The notes under the pieces are model-generated. The model saw nothing but the letters and a program-made list of their open reading frames with translations. It did not search any database and was not told the DNA's origin. A DNA stretch of 64,000 nt from Delphinapterus leucas (lineage: Eukaryota; Chordata; Mammalia; Artiodactyla; Monodontidae): assembly GCF_002288925.2 (NCBI RefSeq), contig NW_022097999.1:15970654-16034653 (forward strand), written 5' to 3'. Below, one piece after another: positions 43,600 through 55,159 of the stretch. Both the position numbers and the translations under genes were made by a program. The first letter of the stretch is position 1, and each line of letters opens with the position of its first letter.

Positions 43600-44130
43600 T
43601 GCTGTTCACACCTTAGTATGAATTAGTTTCATAAACCACTTGTCTCTAAAAGGGGGAAGGGAAGTTTCTAGCGAGATCAAGTCTGTAGGAGAAAGAGGTT
43701 CACACCATGGAAAACTCTCGCCTGAGCCTAGAGCGTCAGGGGAATTCATCCATCCTGTTTTGTTTTGTTGGGATCGGAGCGAGGATGCAGATCTGACCTC
43801 TGGGACAGAAACCGGGAGACCAGTTTCCACGCAGATTCTTCCAGGGTCTGCTGGTCCTTGGCCCAAGGAAATTCCCTGCAGGAGGTTTAGGGTGGGGGGC
43901 AGGGGAAAAGGCATCCGCCTAAAATGCCTGAAAGGAAAAATCTTCTCTGCCTGCCAAGTGCACATCATTGTTCCTGCAGTATCCCAGCCTCAGACCCGCT
44001 TCTGCTGGGACCTCCGCCCTGCCTTGGCCTTGAACTTCAGAATGCTGGATTAACTGGATTCTGTTCACTTGGGAAGAGATGTGGGCCTATTGGGGGAAGT
44101 CGGCTAGGCCTCGTGCCCTGTGTTCCCCCC
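43600..44130. other. No recognised feature
   Basis: Nothing recognised, apart from the weak extension of the inverted pair described next. Confidence 0.4.
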
Positions 44131-44235
44131 TCCTCCCACAGATGGGGACAGATGCTGCACGGGGCCTGGGCCACCTCCATGGTCTGCAAGGAAACTTGGC
44201 TCAGAGGGAGGCAGAGCGAGCCTGGGAACGTGGGT
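44131..44235 (+). repeat. Dispersed inverted repeat, copy A
   Basis: These 105 bases match the reverse complement of 46,626-46,731 at about 88% (some 13 differences, ungapped). The shared text includes 'ggggcctgggccacctccat'. Weaker similarity reaches left to about 44,095. No known mammalian repeat family is recognised in it. Confidence 0.85.
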
Positions 44236-44479
44236 GGTGGAATGGGGAGGCTGGGTGGGCTGGTGACCCACATTGCACTTCCGGTCCCGCTTCCCTCCAT
44301 TCCCAGACACCAGCTGGGGCTGGACACAGACCACGGGCCAGCAGGAAGCCAACAGTCGTCTCCTTGCTGTGAGGCCTTGAGACTCAGGTTTCGCCTCAGC
44401 TAGGAGTCGGGCATCATGCAGCCCACCTGGTCCCACCTGGGCCGCTCTTTCTGGTGGAGTTGAAGAGTTTGTCCATCAG

Positions 44480-44625
44480 GTCCAGCCTCCATCATCTCCC
44501 TTTTGGCACAGAAACAAACTGAACACAGGATGGGGCAGAGACATGACCAAAGCTACACACAGTGAGTTGGTGGCAGAGGCCACATCTAGGCCCAGGTCTT
44601 CTGACTCCAGGTTCTCAGGAAGTTC
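44480..44625 (-). mobile_element. MIR fragment
   Basis: 'aaagctacacacagtgagtt' and 'ttctgactccaggttctcag' keep the reversed MIR layout. Confidence 0.5.
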
Positions 44626-44849
44626 AGAAGAAATGCATGCGTGACTGAATAAATGTGTGAAAACCCTGATGCATGTGCCCCTACCACAGTGACAGGGGAA
44701 TCAAGAATCCATTAAGCTGCTCTTCTTAAAGAAGAATCTAGGGGATCAGGACACTAGAGAGAAGGAAGAGGCTCTGGGGTCCTGCAGTGCCCACACCATG
44801 CCAGTTCTTGGAGTGGGGGCATGGCTAGAATTTACTCACCTCTTCTGGG

Positions 44850-45640
44850 ATGGGAGTGGTGAGGGAACACATTCCTTTATCCAGTTAACAAAAGTTAATT
44901 TGGGGAATTTGCCCAGCAAACCATCCAGACAAGGTCCCTGCACTTGTGGGAGAGAAAACCAACCAACAAGCCAGCAAAGGAATGAGGGATGACCAACTGC
45001 AACACCCGTGTGATGGAAGCAAACAGGGTTGGGATGCACTTGGTGGAAAGGGGGGTACGGAGGGGTCTGCACTGCCTCGCTGAAGAGGGGGCATTTAGGT
45101 TGAGCCCACAGAAAGAGAAGGAACCAGCCTGGTGGAGCTCTAGAGAAAGGGCTTTTCCAGGCAGAGGACATAGCAGGTGCAAGTGCCCTGGGGTCAGCAA
45201 GATCTCAGCACTGTCACAAAAAAAAAGCCCACAGTGGGTGGCTGGAGCCAGGTCACACAGGGCTTCATGACCAGGGCGTAAAGCCTGAGTCTTATTCTGA
45301 AAGCACCAGCGATCCAGGGAAAGGTTATAAGCAGGAGGGTTGATGGGATCCAATTTATTTTTTAAGAGCATATTTTGCTCTGAATAAAGGGCGGATGGGG
45401 GTGAGATGGGAGAGAGAGAGAAGCAGCAGGGAGACTGGTTAAGAGGCTGTGCAATGATGAGGATGAATGATGCTGTCACCTGAAGGGTGGCAGTGTTGAT
45501 GGTAAAAGAAGCGGACTGCCTGAAGAGAGCTTTGGGTGACAGAAGTGACAGGGCTTGCTGAGGAGTTGATGACTGTGAGAGGGGGAGAAACAAGAATGGC
45601 TTCTGGCTCTAGTAACCTGACGGATGGCATTTAATAAGAG
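44850..45640 (-). mobile_element. L2 LINE, long 3' fragment
   Basis: Reversed L2: 'ttttccaggcagaggacata', 'gtgcaagtgccctggggtca', 'gagactggttaagaggctgt'. A long minus open frame here is an accident of the repeat. Confidence 0.65.
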
Positions 45641-45769
45641 TGGGGGACAGTGAAATGAAATGCTTGGCTTCAGACTAAGTTAGAGATGCCTTTAGACATC
45701 CGAGGGGATGTGAAGGAGGCAGTTGGATAGTCACAGCAGTGACAATAATTGTGATGCTCATATATGATG

Positions 45770-45935
45770 ACTTGTGTTTCTGTTTCCTGTTCCCTTCGCC
45801 CCTCGAGGGCTGGAGCTGAGCCTGGCTTGGCTCCTAACCCTGTTCTCAGCATTGAGGCCAGTGCTGGGCTGGAGCCTGGTGGGCAGGGAGGTAAGGAAGT
45901 GCTCAGTAAATCTCTGTGAAATGAACTGAACGGGG
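45770..45935 (+). mobile_element. L2 LINE 3' end
   Basis: 'gtaaggaagtgctcagtaaa' then 'tctctgtgaaatgaactg' is a worn L2 terminus. Confidence 0.45.
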
Positions 45936-46129
45936 AGAGGCTGCTGGGTGTGTAGATGGAGCTGGAAATCGAGCCCCCCGTGACAGACACTGCCTGAGGA
46001 AACTGTCCAGGTTGGTCCCCTGGGAAACTCGGCCGCTGGCTTCCGGCTTTCCCATCTCTCACTTTGGTCTCCTCTTCTGGCAGCTTCCCGCCAGGAAACA
46101 CAGCCCCCAGGCATAAATCATTAACTAGG

Positions 46130-46285
46130 ACCGCCTCTTATGCCGGCACAGGCACTGCACTTCGGGCCTCAAAACACTTTGCCTGCCATTATCTTGAGTG
46201 GTCCTTCAAACTACCCTGGGAGGTGGGCAGAGGCAGGGCCCACCTGATTGCTGCTACCCACAGGAAACAAGGGAGGAAGCATTTA
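46130..46285 (-). mobile_element. MIR fragment
   Basis: 'gcctgccattatcttgagtg' and 'ctaccctgggaggtgggcag' fit a diverged reversed MIR. Confidence 0.4.
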
Positions 46286-46625
46286 GGGCGTTGTTGGCAT
46301 AACAAGAATTCGCGAAGAGTCTGGAGTGTTCTGTTCCCCTGGGACGTTACATTTAAAACAGGAAGGCAGAGAAGGCCCCAAAGAGGAGTGTGGGTGGTGG
46401 CATGGCAGGCTTTGTGACATCTGGCCGAAAAGGAGTGCAGGCTGGGGAAAGCACCCTTGGGGACACGCACGGGCACTCTCTCCACGTAGCCCCTCCCCAC
46501 GTTGAATAGGACTCTGTGGGACAGCCAGCCTCCCTCTGTGTTGTTCCGTGTTCCACAACCCAGGCTCACGCTCTACCTGACAACAGCGCCCACCAGCAGG
46601 TTCTTTCCAGCCTCTTCCATAGAGA
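46286..46625. other. No recognised feature
   Basis: Nothing recognised. Confidence 0.4.
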
Positions 46626-46731
46626 CACCCACGTTCCCAGGCTTGCTCTGCCATCCTCTTAGCCGAGCTTCCTCGCAGGCCATGGAGGTGGCCCAGGCCC
46701 CAGGCAGTATCTGTGCCCATCCGTGGGAGGA
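46626..46731 (-). repeat. Dispersed inverted repeat, copy B
   Basis: Partner of 44,131-44,235 in opposite orientation, 2.4 kb away. Read on the minus strand both copies translate into a similar 35-residue run with GLGHLHGL, but this is most simply a by-product of ancestry. Confidence 0.85.
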
Positions 46732-46759
46732 GGCTGGAAAGAACCCACTGTGCTGCCTT

Positions 46760-46862
46760 GGCCGACTCCTTCATCTCCCTGGGCCTCAGTTTCCCTGTCT
46801 GATAAACGGGAAGTTGGATGAAACTGGGCAGGTCCCTGGCAACCCTGCAGTTCTTTGAGTCT
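46760..46862 (+). mobile_element. MIR fragment
   Basis: 'gggcctcagtttccctgtct' then 'gataaacgggaagttggatg' is forward MIR. Confidence 0.7.
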
Positions 46863-47639
46863 ACCACAGGAGCCCCTGCCATTTCCCAGCAGCCTCTGCT
46901 CAGTCCAGCAGACACACACCACCTGCTCTCCACGTCTTAAGTCCCATGGCCCGGGCTTGGAACAATTTCCCTCAGTTGCTCAAGGCTGTGACAGGAAAGG
47001 GACAAGACCTGACCTCTGCTTGGAAAGCCAATTGTGCAACACAGTCCTGCTAGGGGAGGCACGTGACCGACGGGAACAGCCGCCTGAAGGAGCCAGGGCC
47101 TTCTTTGAAATGAATATCTTGGCAAGGTCGACAGACAAATGTCCTTTGGGCGCCACTAACTCCCGGTCACTGCTAATTTATTCAGACCCCGGCTACAGCG
47201 TCATGTCCTGGCAGCATCCTTGAATACAGAGCCTTGCTAGGTCATTGTGGAGTACATGTGGAATTTCAGGGGCAGTGCATAACCCACCTTTCTGGCTTCT
47301 GCACACCCAAACCTCTCGTTTGTACTGAGGGGTGGTCTAAGCCTGCAGTACATTTATCTGGGCATCCTCTCCCAAGACAAGCAAGTATATAGCATATTTT
47401 TAGTAACAAGTGAAAGTCTTTTGTATCAAGTATAATAAATAAAGCAGATAATGTCTTTGGAGGCTAGTAGGGGCAGAAGTAGGTATAGGAGAGAGTTTAA
47501 TGGTGAAACTATATAGAGTATTTTTTTCTTATACTGTAAGGTGTTTCTGACGATGATGAAATATTTGCCTCATTATTTGGAATAGGTGCATGATAATGGC
47601 TGTGTGCGTTAGACAACTACCGTGTGCCAGAAATGGCTC
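46863..47639. other. No recognised feature
   Basis: GC-rich then AT-rich; no gene or repeat recognised. Confidence 0.35.
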
Positions 47640-47882
47640 GGAATCAGGTTTTTTAAAAACTTCCTTTCATTGATTAAAGGCATTGAAATTTTCTTTTTCT
47701 TCTTGGATACCGTTTGGAATTTATGCCTTGCAGAGAACTTTTTGTATCTGCACTTTCAATGTACTGGCATAAAGCTGTTCGTAATATCCCCTTCCTCGTT
47801 TGATGTCTGTAGCGTCTCTAGTTATGTCCACTCTTTCATTCCTTATACTGGTCGTGTGTGTTCTTTCTTCTTCTTAAGAAGC
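47640..47882 (-). mobile_element. LINE-1 ORF2 fragment
   Basis: 'actggcataaagctgttcgt' and 'tttgatgtctgtagcgtctc', 'ccactctttcattccttata' are reversed LINE-1 ORF2. Confidence 0.7.
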
Positions 47883-48049
47883 TGGTGTCCAGGCCAGGCC
47901 TGACTCTCCCTGCCCTCCACCAGGCCCCTTATGATTATCTTTCAGAACAACATTTAGCGTGTGATTTACCAGTGACCCTGACCTCCATCTGCTCCGTGTG
48001 TTCCTTAAAAAGTTACTCGTGTCTCTTCGTGTCCCCTCGTGATCTCAGT

Positions 48050-48385
48050 CCAAAGCGTTCCCTGTGCCTGCCCTCCCGCCCGGTGACCCTGAGCTCCATC
48101 CTGTTCCTGCACCTGCCCCTTCCCCACGTGCCTGCTGGCTCCTCCCTCCCTCCCTCTGCTCGGATCTGCTCAGAGAGGGCTCCCTCCCCAGCATCTGAAA
48201 TAGCTCCCCAGCCCTGTCACTCCCTTCTCTGTCCTTCATAGCGGTGACCAACACCCAAACGGATCCTGTACGCTGATTTGGTGACTGTCTGTCTCCCCCA
48301 CTAAAATGTACATTCACGTAGGCAAGGACCATATCTCTTGCTCCAGGGACACAGAAGGTGTGCGATAGATATTTCTAGACGAATG
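48050..48385 (+). mobile_element. L2 LINE 3' region
   Basis: 'gtctgtctcccccactaaaa', 'gtaggcaaggaccatatctc', 'gtgtgcgatagatatttcta' is the L2 3' end. Confidence 0.65.
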
Positions 48386-49159
48386 AATTAAATGAAAGCA
48401 ATGAAATCCTTTTTTTTTTTTTTAAAAAAGAATTGTCTGTAATTCAGACTTGGGCTCCCATTTCTAATTAATTCCAAGCAGTAAGTGCATTTTCCCTGGA
48501 GCACTTTTATTCTAAACCTTTTAACCTACGCTCTTCTCCTCGTTGCCTTCTCGCGTCCCTGGAATGCTTGGGAAGAGGAGATACAACCATCCCCATAGAA
48601 GGATGGGCCAAACGGAGCACGAGGGTTGTGGGTAGAAGCTGCCCCCCAGATCCCCCTTCAGGCTGGGGGACTGATCCCCCCAACCTCACGGTCAGCTGTC
48701 TTTGGGGAGCGCCCCAGCTGAAGAGGGCCTCCTCCCAGCGTCCTGCCCCTTCCTGGGTGATGCACCCATAGTCTGACTCACAAGGGGGTAAAGTCTTGTT
48801 CCTCAGTCCGCAAGGCCACCCATCTTCAGGGTGACCTGGGCGGGTGGTACCCACAGCTCTGCTGACCACTCCCTGCTTTCTTCCCTCCCGTCCCGCAGTG
48901 TGGATCCTGAATCATTCCCTGACTGTGGCTCTGCACACGAATCTCCTTCTCAGAGTTGGCTCCGGGGGAACCTGACCACGACAGGATAGACTTCCAGGTC
49001 CGCCGGCAACCCCATGGCCGAGTCCAGACCAGAGCCCGGGACGCCTGGTTCCCAGGTCCCCATTACAGAGTTCAGGCTACTGTGCGCCAGGTCCAGGCCT
49101 GAGCGTGGGGGACACGTGTGCTCAGAAGATGCATCTCTACTCTCTCCCCCATGCCAGAG

Positions 49160-49160
<1 letters not shown>
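48386..49160. other. No recognised feature
   Basis: A T/A run at 48,408-48,427; otherwise nothing recognised. Confidence 0.4.
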
Positions 49161-49212
<52 letters not shown>

Positions 49213-49214
49213 CC
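49161..49214. repeat. (CA)n microsatellite
   Basis: About 26 CA units with one CG interruption near 49,205. Confidence 0.98.
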
Positions 49215-50090
49215 AATAAAGCAAGCCAGTAATATATAGTGGTGATATGTGGTGATATGTTGTATAAAGAAAAGTTTAGAAACAGGGGGAACTGGTCAAG
49301 AGGGTCTTGGGGTGGGAGAGGCAGGTGAGATGGGTGGTCCTGAGAAGGCCGCTCTGAGGGAGATGAAGGGAGAGGATGGGGCAGCCGAGCATCCACAGCT
49401 CCCTGGCTACCGTCACCATGGGTGGAGCTCAGGCTCTGTCACCCTTTGAATTAGGAAGGGGGGTTATTGGAGCCCCCCTCAGGCCCACCGACGGTACCCC
49501 GTCTGCTCCAGTGAGCTGCCTATGTCACCAGGGTTAAACAAAGCTTTCTCAGCAAATGGATTCTGAGTACTCCACACCTTCAAAGACACAAACAGACCAA
49601 GACCCAGCGACTGGCCCTCCTCTTTCAGCTCCTTTGCAGGGAGAATGTTTTGACTGGAGGTGAAAAGAGAAAAGGAGATGGTGACGGTGTCCTCGCAGGG
49701 AGAGCGGCTAGGGCAGAGGGAAGCCAGCTTCTCTCCCTCAAAATCTTGACCCAAACTGATTACGGCCACAGGCACCAAGGCTGCACCCTCCCCCGCCTGG
49801 GCATTTGGCCAAGACATCCCAGGAGAGGCTCGTGAGGAAAGGGTCCCTAGAGCTTAACTGCTGGGCTGGCCTCCTGGACCTCGGAAGGCAAAGTACCTGG
49901 AGTAAGAGCAAGAAAGATGAAATCCTTCCCGTGTAATTAATGCCGTGGACGAGGGGTGATAGGAAGTTGTTGTTGTCTCCTTCCTATTGGGAAGGGCATA
50001 TATAATGTCACACTGGGAGAAAAGAACTTGCCTTTATTGTATAAACATTAATCAAAAATGACCCTGTTTTTTTAAAAGAAAAAGATAAAC
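49215..50090. other. No recognised feature
   Basis: Nothing recognised. 49,910-50,090 is repeat-free and AT-richer. Confidence 0.4.
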
Positions 50091-50097
50091 TTGGCTA

Positions 50098-50517
50098 CTG
50101 TGGTAGACCACTCTTCTCCTGCCCGTATCCCATACACCCTGACTTGCAGCTTCATACAAGTATCTGTGCTTCTCTGGCTGCGGCTTCCCTCCAGACGCAA
50201 GGAAAACAGTGTTTGGGGCAGGCCAGAAGCTGCAGGGAGTTAATGTGTCCTAGGAGCTGACCTCAGCCAGTGCTACAGGGAATCGATGGATAAATACCCT
50301 GCTTGTTGCCCCTCTTGTGGGCCTATGTGACATACTACCCAGTCCTTCAGAGGTCCCCAGCCCAACTGAAGCCATAATGCACTCTGTGTTGGAGTCCTTC
50401 TGATCTTATCTCGTTTCCCTGACCCCTTACCCTATCCTGGGATCACATCCCAAATAAACTGCACTCAAATTCCGTCTCAGGGTTTACCTCTGGGGGGAAG
50501 CTAAAATAACCACATAG
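50098..50517 (+). mobile_element. ERVL-type LTR remnant
   Basis: 'cacatcccaaataaactgca' carries an AATAAA signal, and 'ctcagggtttacctctgggg' followed by 'gaagctaaaataaccac' is a typical LTR end. Confidence 0.55.
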
Positions 50518-50539
50518 ATGACGTTCTGTAAACAAAATC

Positions 50540-50762
50540 ATGTAATGGGGTCTGGGTTCAAATTCTGACCTCACCCACTCCTCCCTAGGTGACTTACACT
50601 TCTGAGCCTCAATTTCTTCACCTGTTAAATGAGGGTGATAATAACAGTACCGAACTCAACAATTTGTTGAAAGAATTGAATGAGATAATTCATGTAAAGC
50701 AATTTTCTTGGTAAATAGTACTTGGTAAACACTCCAAAACTACTAGCTGTAATTAATAGATG
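50540..50762 (+). mobile_element. MIR SINE
   Basis: 'ggttcaaattctgacctcac', 'gagcctcaatttcttcacct', 'aacactccaaaactactagc' is forward MIR. Confidence 0.85.
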
Positions 50763-50774
50763 GTCATAAAACAG

Positions 50775-50939
50775 AGAACCAAATAATAGACAATAAAAAT
50801 ATTTACAACAGATGAAAAGCAAAGGATTATTATCCCTAATTAACGAAGGACTCAAAGTTCTTAGTCAAAGGACATGAATCAGTGATCACAGAAGAGTAAA
50901 TAAAAGTACCCAATATATGGACTAAAAGATGCGCAACCT
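50775..50939 (+). mobile_element. Old LINE-1 ORF2 fragment
   Basis: 'attattatccctaattaacg' and 'tcaaaggacatgaatcagtg' followed by 'ggactaaaagatgcgcaacc' is plus-strand LINE-1 ORF2, cut by the CHR SINE at 50,940. Confidence 0.65.
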
Positions 50940-51157
50940 GGGCTTCCCTGGTGGCGCAGTGGTTGAGAGTCCGCCTGCCGATGCAGGGGACACGGGTTCG
51001 TGCCCCGGTCCGGGAGGATCCCACATGCCACGGAGCGGCTGGGCCCGTGAGCCATGGCCGCTGAGCCTGCGCGTCCGGAGCCTGTGCTCCGCAACGGGAG
51101 AGGCCCCAACAGTGAGAGGCCCGCGTACCGCAAAAAAAAATAAAATAAAATAAAAAA
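50940..51157 (+). mobile_element. CHR SINE, long GC-rich form
   Basis: Complete copy: 'gggcttccctggtggcgcag' head, 'gggttcgtgccccggtccgg' B-box region, poly-A with AAAAT repeats. Close to the consensus of the other long copies, hence young. Target duplication not clear. Confidence 0.95.
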
Positions 51158-51159
51158 TG

Positions 51160-52120
51160 ATCACTATATACCAATATGTAGATCAAACAGAGGACACCTT
51201 AGGTGGATCTAAAGCTTCTCTGAGTGCCTGCAGCCTTTTTACTAGTAATAAAAAGCCCAAACTGCCACAAACAACCAGGCCTTCATCCCACAGCCCTCAG
51301 GGGGTGGCCTGTGTCTCACCAAACTTCAATCTGGATTAGGTTTTGATGAAATAGAAACGGTGAGTGATTTTACTTTGGCCAGATGTAAACCACCCAGAAC
51401 ATGCTCATGAGGGTTCCTCCCTGGCCCTTAACCAAAATTTAAAGGACAACAATTGTAAACATTCCTTACCCAGAAATGACCATAACAGCAATAATTAGTA
51501 CCAAAAGGCTTTCCTAATGTAACCCCAAATCACAGCCTCTCCCACTCAGGGCTGAAGTTGTGCCTGGTAATTAAAGGAATGAAAACTCCTTACCAGAGCA
51601 GTTGGCACTGGAAAGCAGGAGGGGCACCATTCCTGGAGAAGAGCAGTCTCCCTTTTATTGCTAAAAACCCCACCTTCTCCATCAGGAAGTTTCATCCAAG
51701 TCATGTGGGTTTTTGAGGCATTAAGTAGATGAGGTGTTTCAGCAACCCTGGTTTGTCTCAAGCAGGAGAGACAAACAAGTTTCGCCACCTCAGAAGCATG
51801 GGGTGATGGGAGACTCAGCGTCTCCCTGCTTGGGTGGGAACAAAACCCACCTGTAGGCATGGGCAGAAGAGACCCCGGCAGGGGTAGGCCAAGGAGGGAG
51901 CTCCTGGGCCCCTCCCTCTCCACAATGCCAGAACCTCAGGAGAGCCTCTGTTACACAGTGATCTGTTTGAACTTGTAGTACATTGAGGTTTATGTCTTCT
52001 AACCATACTTCATGAAGGCCTTACGAAACATTAGACAAAATGGCAGGCCAAGGACAGGTCTTGATTGGCTTGAACCGGGGCTTCCCAGGGGCAAGTAATA
52101 GAAGGGCCCTTTCCACCCAG
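51160..52120. other. No recognised feature
   Basis: No gene or repeat recognised; 51,330-51,560 is repeat-free and moderately AT-rich. Confidence 0.4.
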
Positions 52121-52129
52121 TGACATGTG

Positions 52130-52320
52130 TGTCCATTGTTATTGTCCATTATTTATGGAGCATATCCTAAATGTTATACAAAAATGATGTCATTTGTTAC
52201 CCACAACAACCCTAACTTACAGGTGTGGAAAATGAGGCCCAGAGAAATGAGCAACTTGCTCCCGTGGTGAGGTCAAGATTCCAACCCAGGTCATTTTGCC
52301 TCCACCACCAAAGACTATGG
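52130..52320 (-). mobile_element. MIR SINE
   Basis: 'aaaatgaggcccagagaaat', 'attccaacccaggtcatttt' is reversed MIR. Confidence 0.8.
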
Positions 52321-52382
52321 TTAGATTCAGAGAGAGATGGCTCCAAACCATCCTGGTGGGTTCCTTAGGCAGGACGCTCAGT

Positions 52383-52898
52383 ATATTCATTTCCTATTGC
52401 TGCTGTAACAAATTACCACAAATTTAGTGGCTTAAAACAACAGAATATATTATTTTAGAGTTCAGAAGTAGGAAATAGGTCTCGCTGGGCTAAATTCAAG
52501 GTGTTGGCAGAGCTGCTTTGCCTTCTGGAGGCTCTAGGGGAGAATCCATTTATTTGTCCTTTGCAGCTTCCAGAAGGGCACACATTCCTTGGCTCGTGGC
52601 CCCTTCCACCACCTTCAAAGCCAGCAATGGCCAGTCAAATCTTTCTCATTGTGCCATCTCTTTGGTTCTCACTCTTCTGCCTCCTTCTTCCCACGTCAGG
52701 ACCCTTGTGAATACACAGGGCACACCTAGATAATCCAGAATAATTTCCTCAAAGTCTGATGAGTAGCACCCTTAATTCTATCTGCAACCTTAGTTCCCCC
52801 TTGCCATGTAAGGTAACATTCACAGGTTCTGGGGATTAGGACATGGATATCCTGGGTATGTGGCCTGAGGTGTAGGGACATTCTGCCCACACTCAGAA
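52383..52898 (-). mobile_element. MaLR-type solo LTR
   Basis: 'tattcatttcctattgctgc', 'tgtaacaaattaccacaaat', 'ggaggctctaggggagaatc', 'taacattcacaggttctggg' and 'gattaggacatggatatcct' in order. About 515 bp. Confidence 0.75.
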
Positions 52899-53184
52899 TG
52901 ACTGTGACTCCATGGAGTCACCAAACACAGGGTCTAGTTCTCACCTTCACATGGGGTTTGAGAAACTGATTCACCCTGAACAAAATGTCCAAGAAACCAG
53001 TTCCTAGGCTAGGAACATCAGTGATTTATCACAGTGGGAAGGGCCCCTGTCCTGGTCCTGATGGGGTCAGAAAGACCCAGCATGAGGATTATTCACCCAT
53101 TCTTAACTTATGGTTACCATTATAAAAGTGATATCTGCTCACAGAAAATATGCAAGCATCACAGAAGTGTGTGACTGTGGGGCC

Positions 53185-53530
53185 CTATAATGGGTCCACC
53201 AGAACCTGTTTCTGGCTCTCACTGGGCACACAGCTGGCCCTCTTTTCCCAGCCTCCCCTGCAGTCCAGTGTTGCCACATGACAGGTTCTGGCCAATGGGA
53301 ACGAGCAGAAGTGAAGTCCACCACCTCCAAGCCTGGCCCCAGGAATCCTCCTACAGCCATCCTCCTGGGACATCAAGTACGGAAAATGGCAGACCTCGGG
53401 ATAGAACTGGATGACCACTTGGAGGAAGGAGGTGCACTGGTTGGGACGCCTGTATTTGGCATTACGAGCCAGAAATAAACTTCCACTGTGTACGCCAGGC
53501 AGCTTTGGCACTTACTTACACCAGCTATCA
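53185..53530 (+). mobile_element. MaLR/ERVL-type LTR remnant
   Basis: 'tctggccaatgggaacgagc', 'acgagccagaaataaacttc' (AATAAA) and 'actgtgtacgccaggcagct' match MLT1-like LTRs. Confidence 0.55.
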
Positions 53531-53569
53531 TTACCTTAACAAATACTTGCACACTTCAGTTTTGTTAAA

Positions 53570-53861
53570 TTTTTCAGAATTGTTACTACCAAGCAAATAA
53601 AAAGCATATACTTATAAGACAAATATAGAAATTGTATCTTGATACAAATGCTGTTTTTGCAACTTGTTTTTTCACTTAGCAGTAGACCAAGGGCACCTTT
53701 CGGTACATGTAGATCTACTTAGTCGTGTTTTAAAAAATTGCTTTATTGAGGTAAAACTGATACATAAATAACGGCACATGTTTAATGTGTGCAATTTGAT
53801 GAGTTTGGACATATGAAAACTATCAAGATAATAGACATATCCAGCACCTCCCAGAGTTTCC

Positions 53862-53912
<51 letters not shown>

Positions 53913-54380
53913 CCTTGGCATGAGATCTACCCTCTTAACAAATTTTGAAGTCCACAATACCATATTGTTAACTATGGACAGGACACTACTGCTTCTTAGA
54001 CTTTTGGCTAAGATTAAGTGTAATAGCTACTTAGTTTTTTAAATGCTATCAAATTTCTTGGTGTAAGGTCCCGTAATTTACCTGGCTCGTCCCCCTTTCA
54101 TGTATATTTCAAATGATTCTAGTTTCTTGATATTATGAATAACGTGCACCATGGATGTTCCTGCACATCCACCTTTGCACAGCCTAGTGTAGATTTCTGA
54201 AGGCTGTGTTCCCACCAGGAGAACTGCTGGGGCCAAAGGCTCACTCATACCCCCGTTTTGAAGGATTATCATCAAATCGCCTTCCCCTAAGTTTGTACCA
54301 ATTTCAACTCTAATGAATAGCGAATGCAAGTACCTGTTTTCCCAAACCCTTGTCAGTACTATGTGCCACCAACTGTTTCA
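53570..54380 (-). mobile_element. Old LINE fragments (L1 3' parts)
   Basis: 53,735-54,000 has 'gctttattgaggtaaaactg', a reversed LINE-1 3' UTR. 53,570-53,735 and 54,050-54,380 ('gaactgctggggccaaaggc', 'tttgtaccaatttcaactct') repeat the family seen at 21,710-22,612. Probably one old element interrupted by another. Confidence 0.55.
53869..53910. repeat. (GT)n microsatellite
   Basis: About 21 GT units inside LINE-1 3' UTR sequence. Confidence 0.98.
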
Positions 54381-54395
54381 TTTCTGCCAGCGTGT

Positions 54396-54640
54396 TAGGT
54401 AACCAAACGTAAAATAGATAGCTAGTGGGAAGCAGCGCGTAGCACAGGGAGATCAGATCCGTCCTTTGTGACCACCTAGAGGGGTGGGATAGGGAGGGTG
54501 GGAGGGAGGGAGACGCAAGAGGGAAGAGATATGGGAACATGTGTATATGTATAACTGATTCACTTTGTTATATAAAGCAGAAACTAACACACCATTGTAA
54601 AGCACTTTTACTCCAATAAAGATGTAAAAAAAAAAGGATA
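54396..54640 (+). mobile_element. Young cetartiodactyl LINE-1 3' end
   Basis: 'gctagtgggaagcagcgcgt', 'gaccacctagaggggtggga', 'tatgtataactgattcactt', 'tactccaataaagatgtaaa' and a poly-A tail. A heavily 5'-truncated copy of a recent LINE-1 lineage with its AATAAA signal intact. Confidence 0.88.
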
Positions 54641-55004
54641 AAAAAACCCAATAAAACTGAATAAATAAATGTAATAGAATTAATAGATCAGTAATAAAAC
54701 TTTTGAATTTTGAAAAAAAAAGAAATGGTAGCTTATTTCTCTTGGCATGCCTTAAAGCCCCTCATGAGTATTAATGGGATATAATGGCCGTTTGTGTCTC
54801 TGCTTACATGATGAAGTACTTCGGTGAGTGCAGTACAACGGTTTAGGGAATGGGTGATCCTGAGGGATATCCGTGGGATGAAAACACTCAAAGGGCTATC
54901 CGTGACCCACCATGGAGCCTGCATCTGGTGGCAATATATTCATGCTGCTTAGAGCAGGGTAAAAGATGCCACATCCTTCCTTTTGGGCTTGTGACATCAT
55001 TTAG

Positions 55005-55130
55005 CAAATAATTATTAAATGCCTACTGTGTACCAAGCACTGGTTAGGTACTGGGGATGCAGAGGAGAGAGACTAAGAAAAAGCCATTGCTGCACTCCTT
55101 CCTTGCTAAAAGACAATGATTTTGTTCAAC
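55005..55130 (-). mobile_element. L2 LINE tail
   Basis: 'aaataattattaaatgccta', 'ctgtgtaccaagcactggtt' is reversed L2. It may continue at 55,660 past the LTR. Confidence 0.7.
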
Positions 55131-55159
55131 CATCATGCAGCACTGTGCCGAGTCCTTCC

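Noticed and set aside
44895..45593. 232-codon minus frame
   Set aside because: It lies almost wholly within a reversed L2 fragment.
46283..46933. 216-codon minus frame
   Set aside because: It covers copy B of the inverted pair and a MIR piece; the composition shows no domain.
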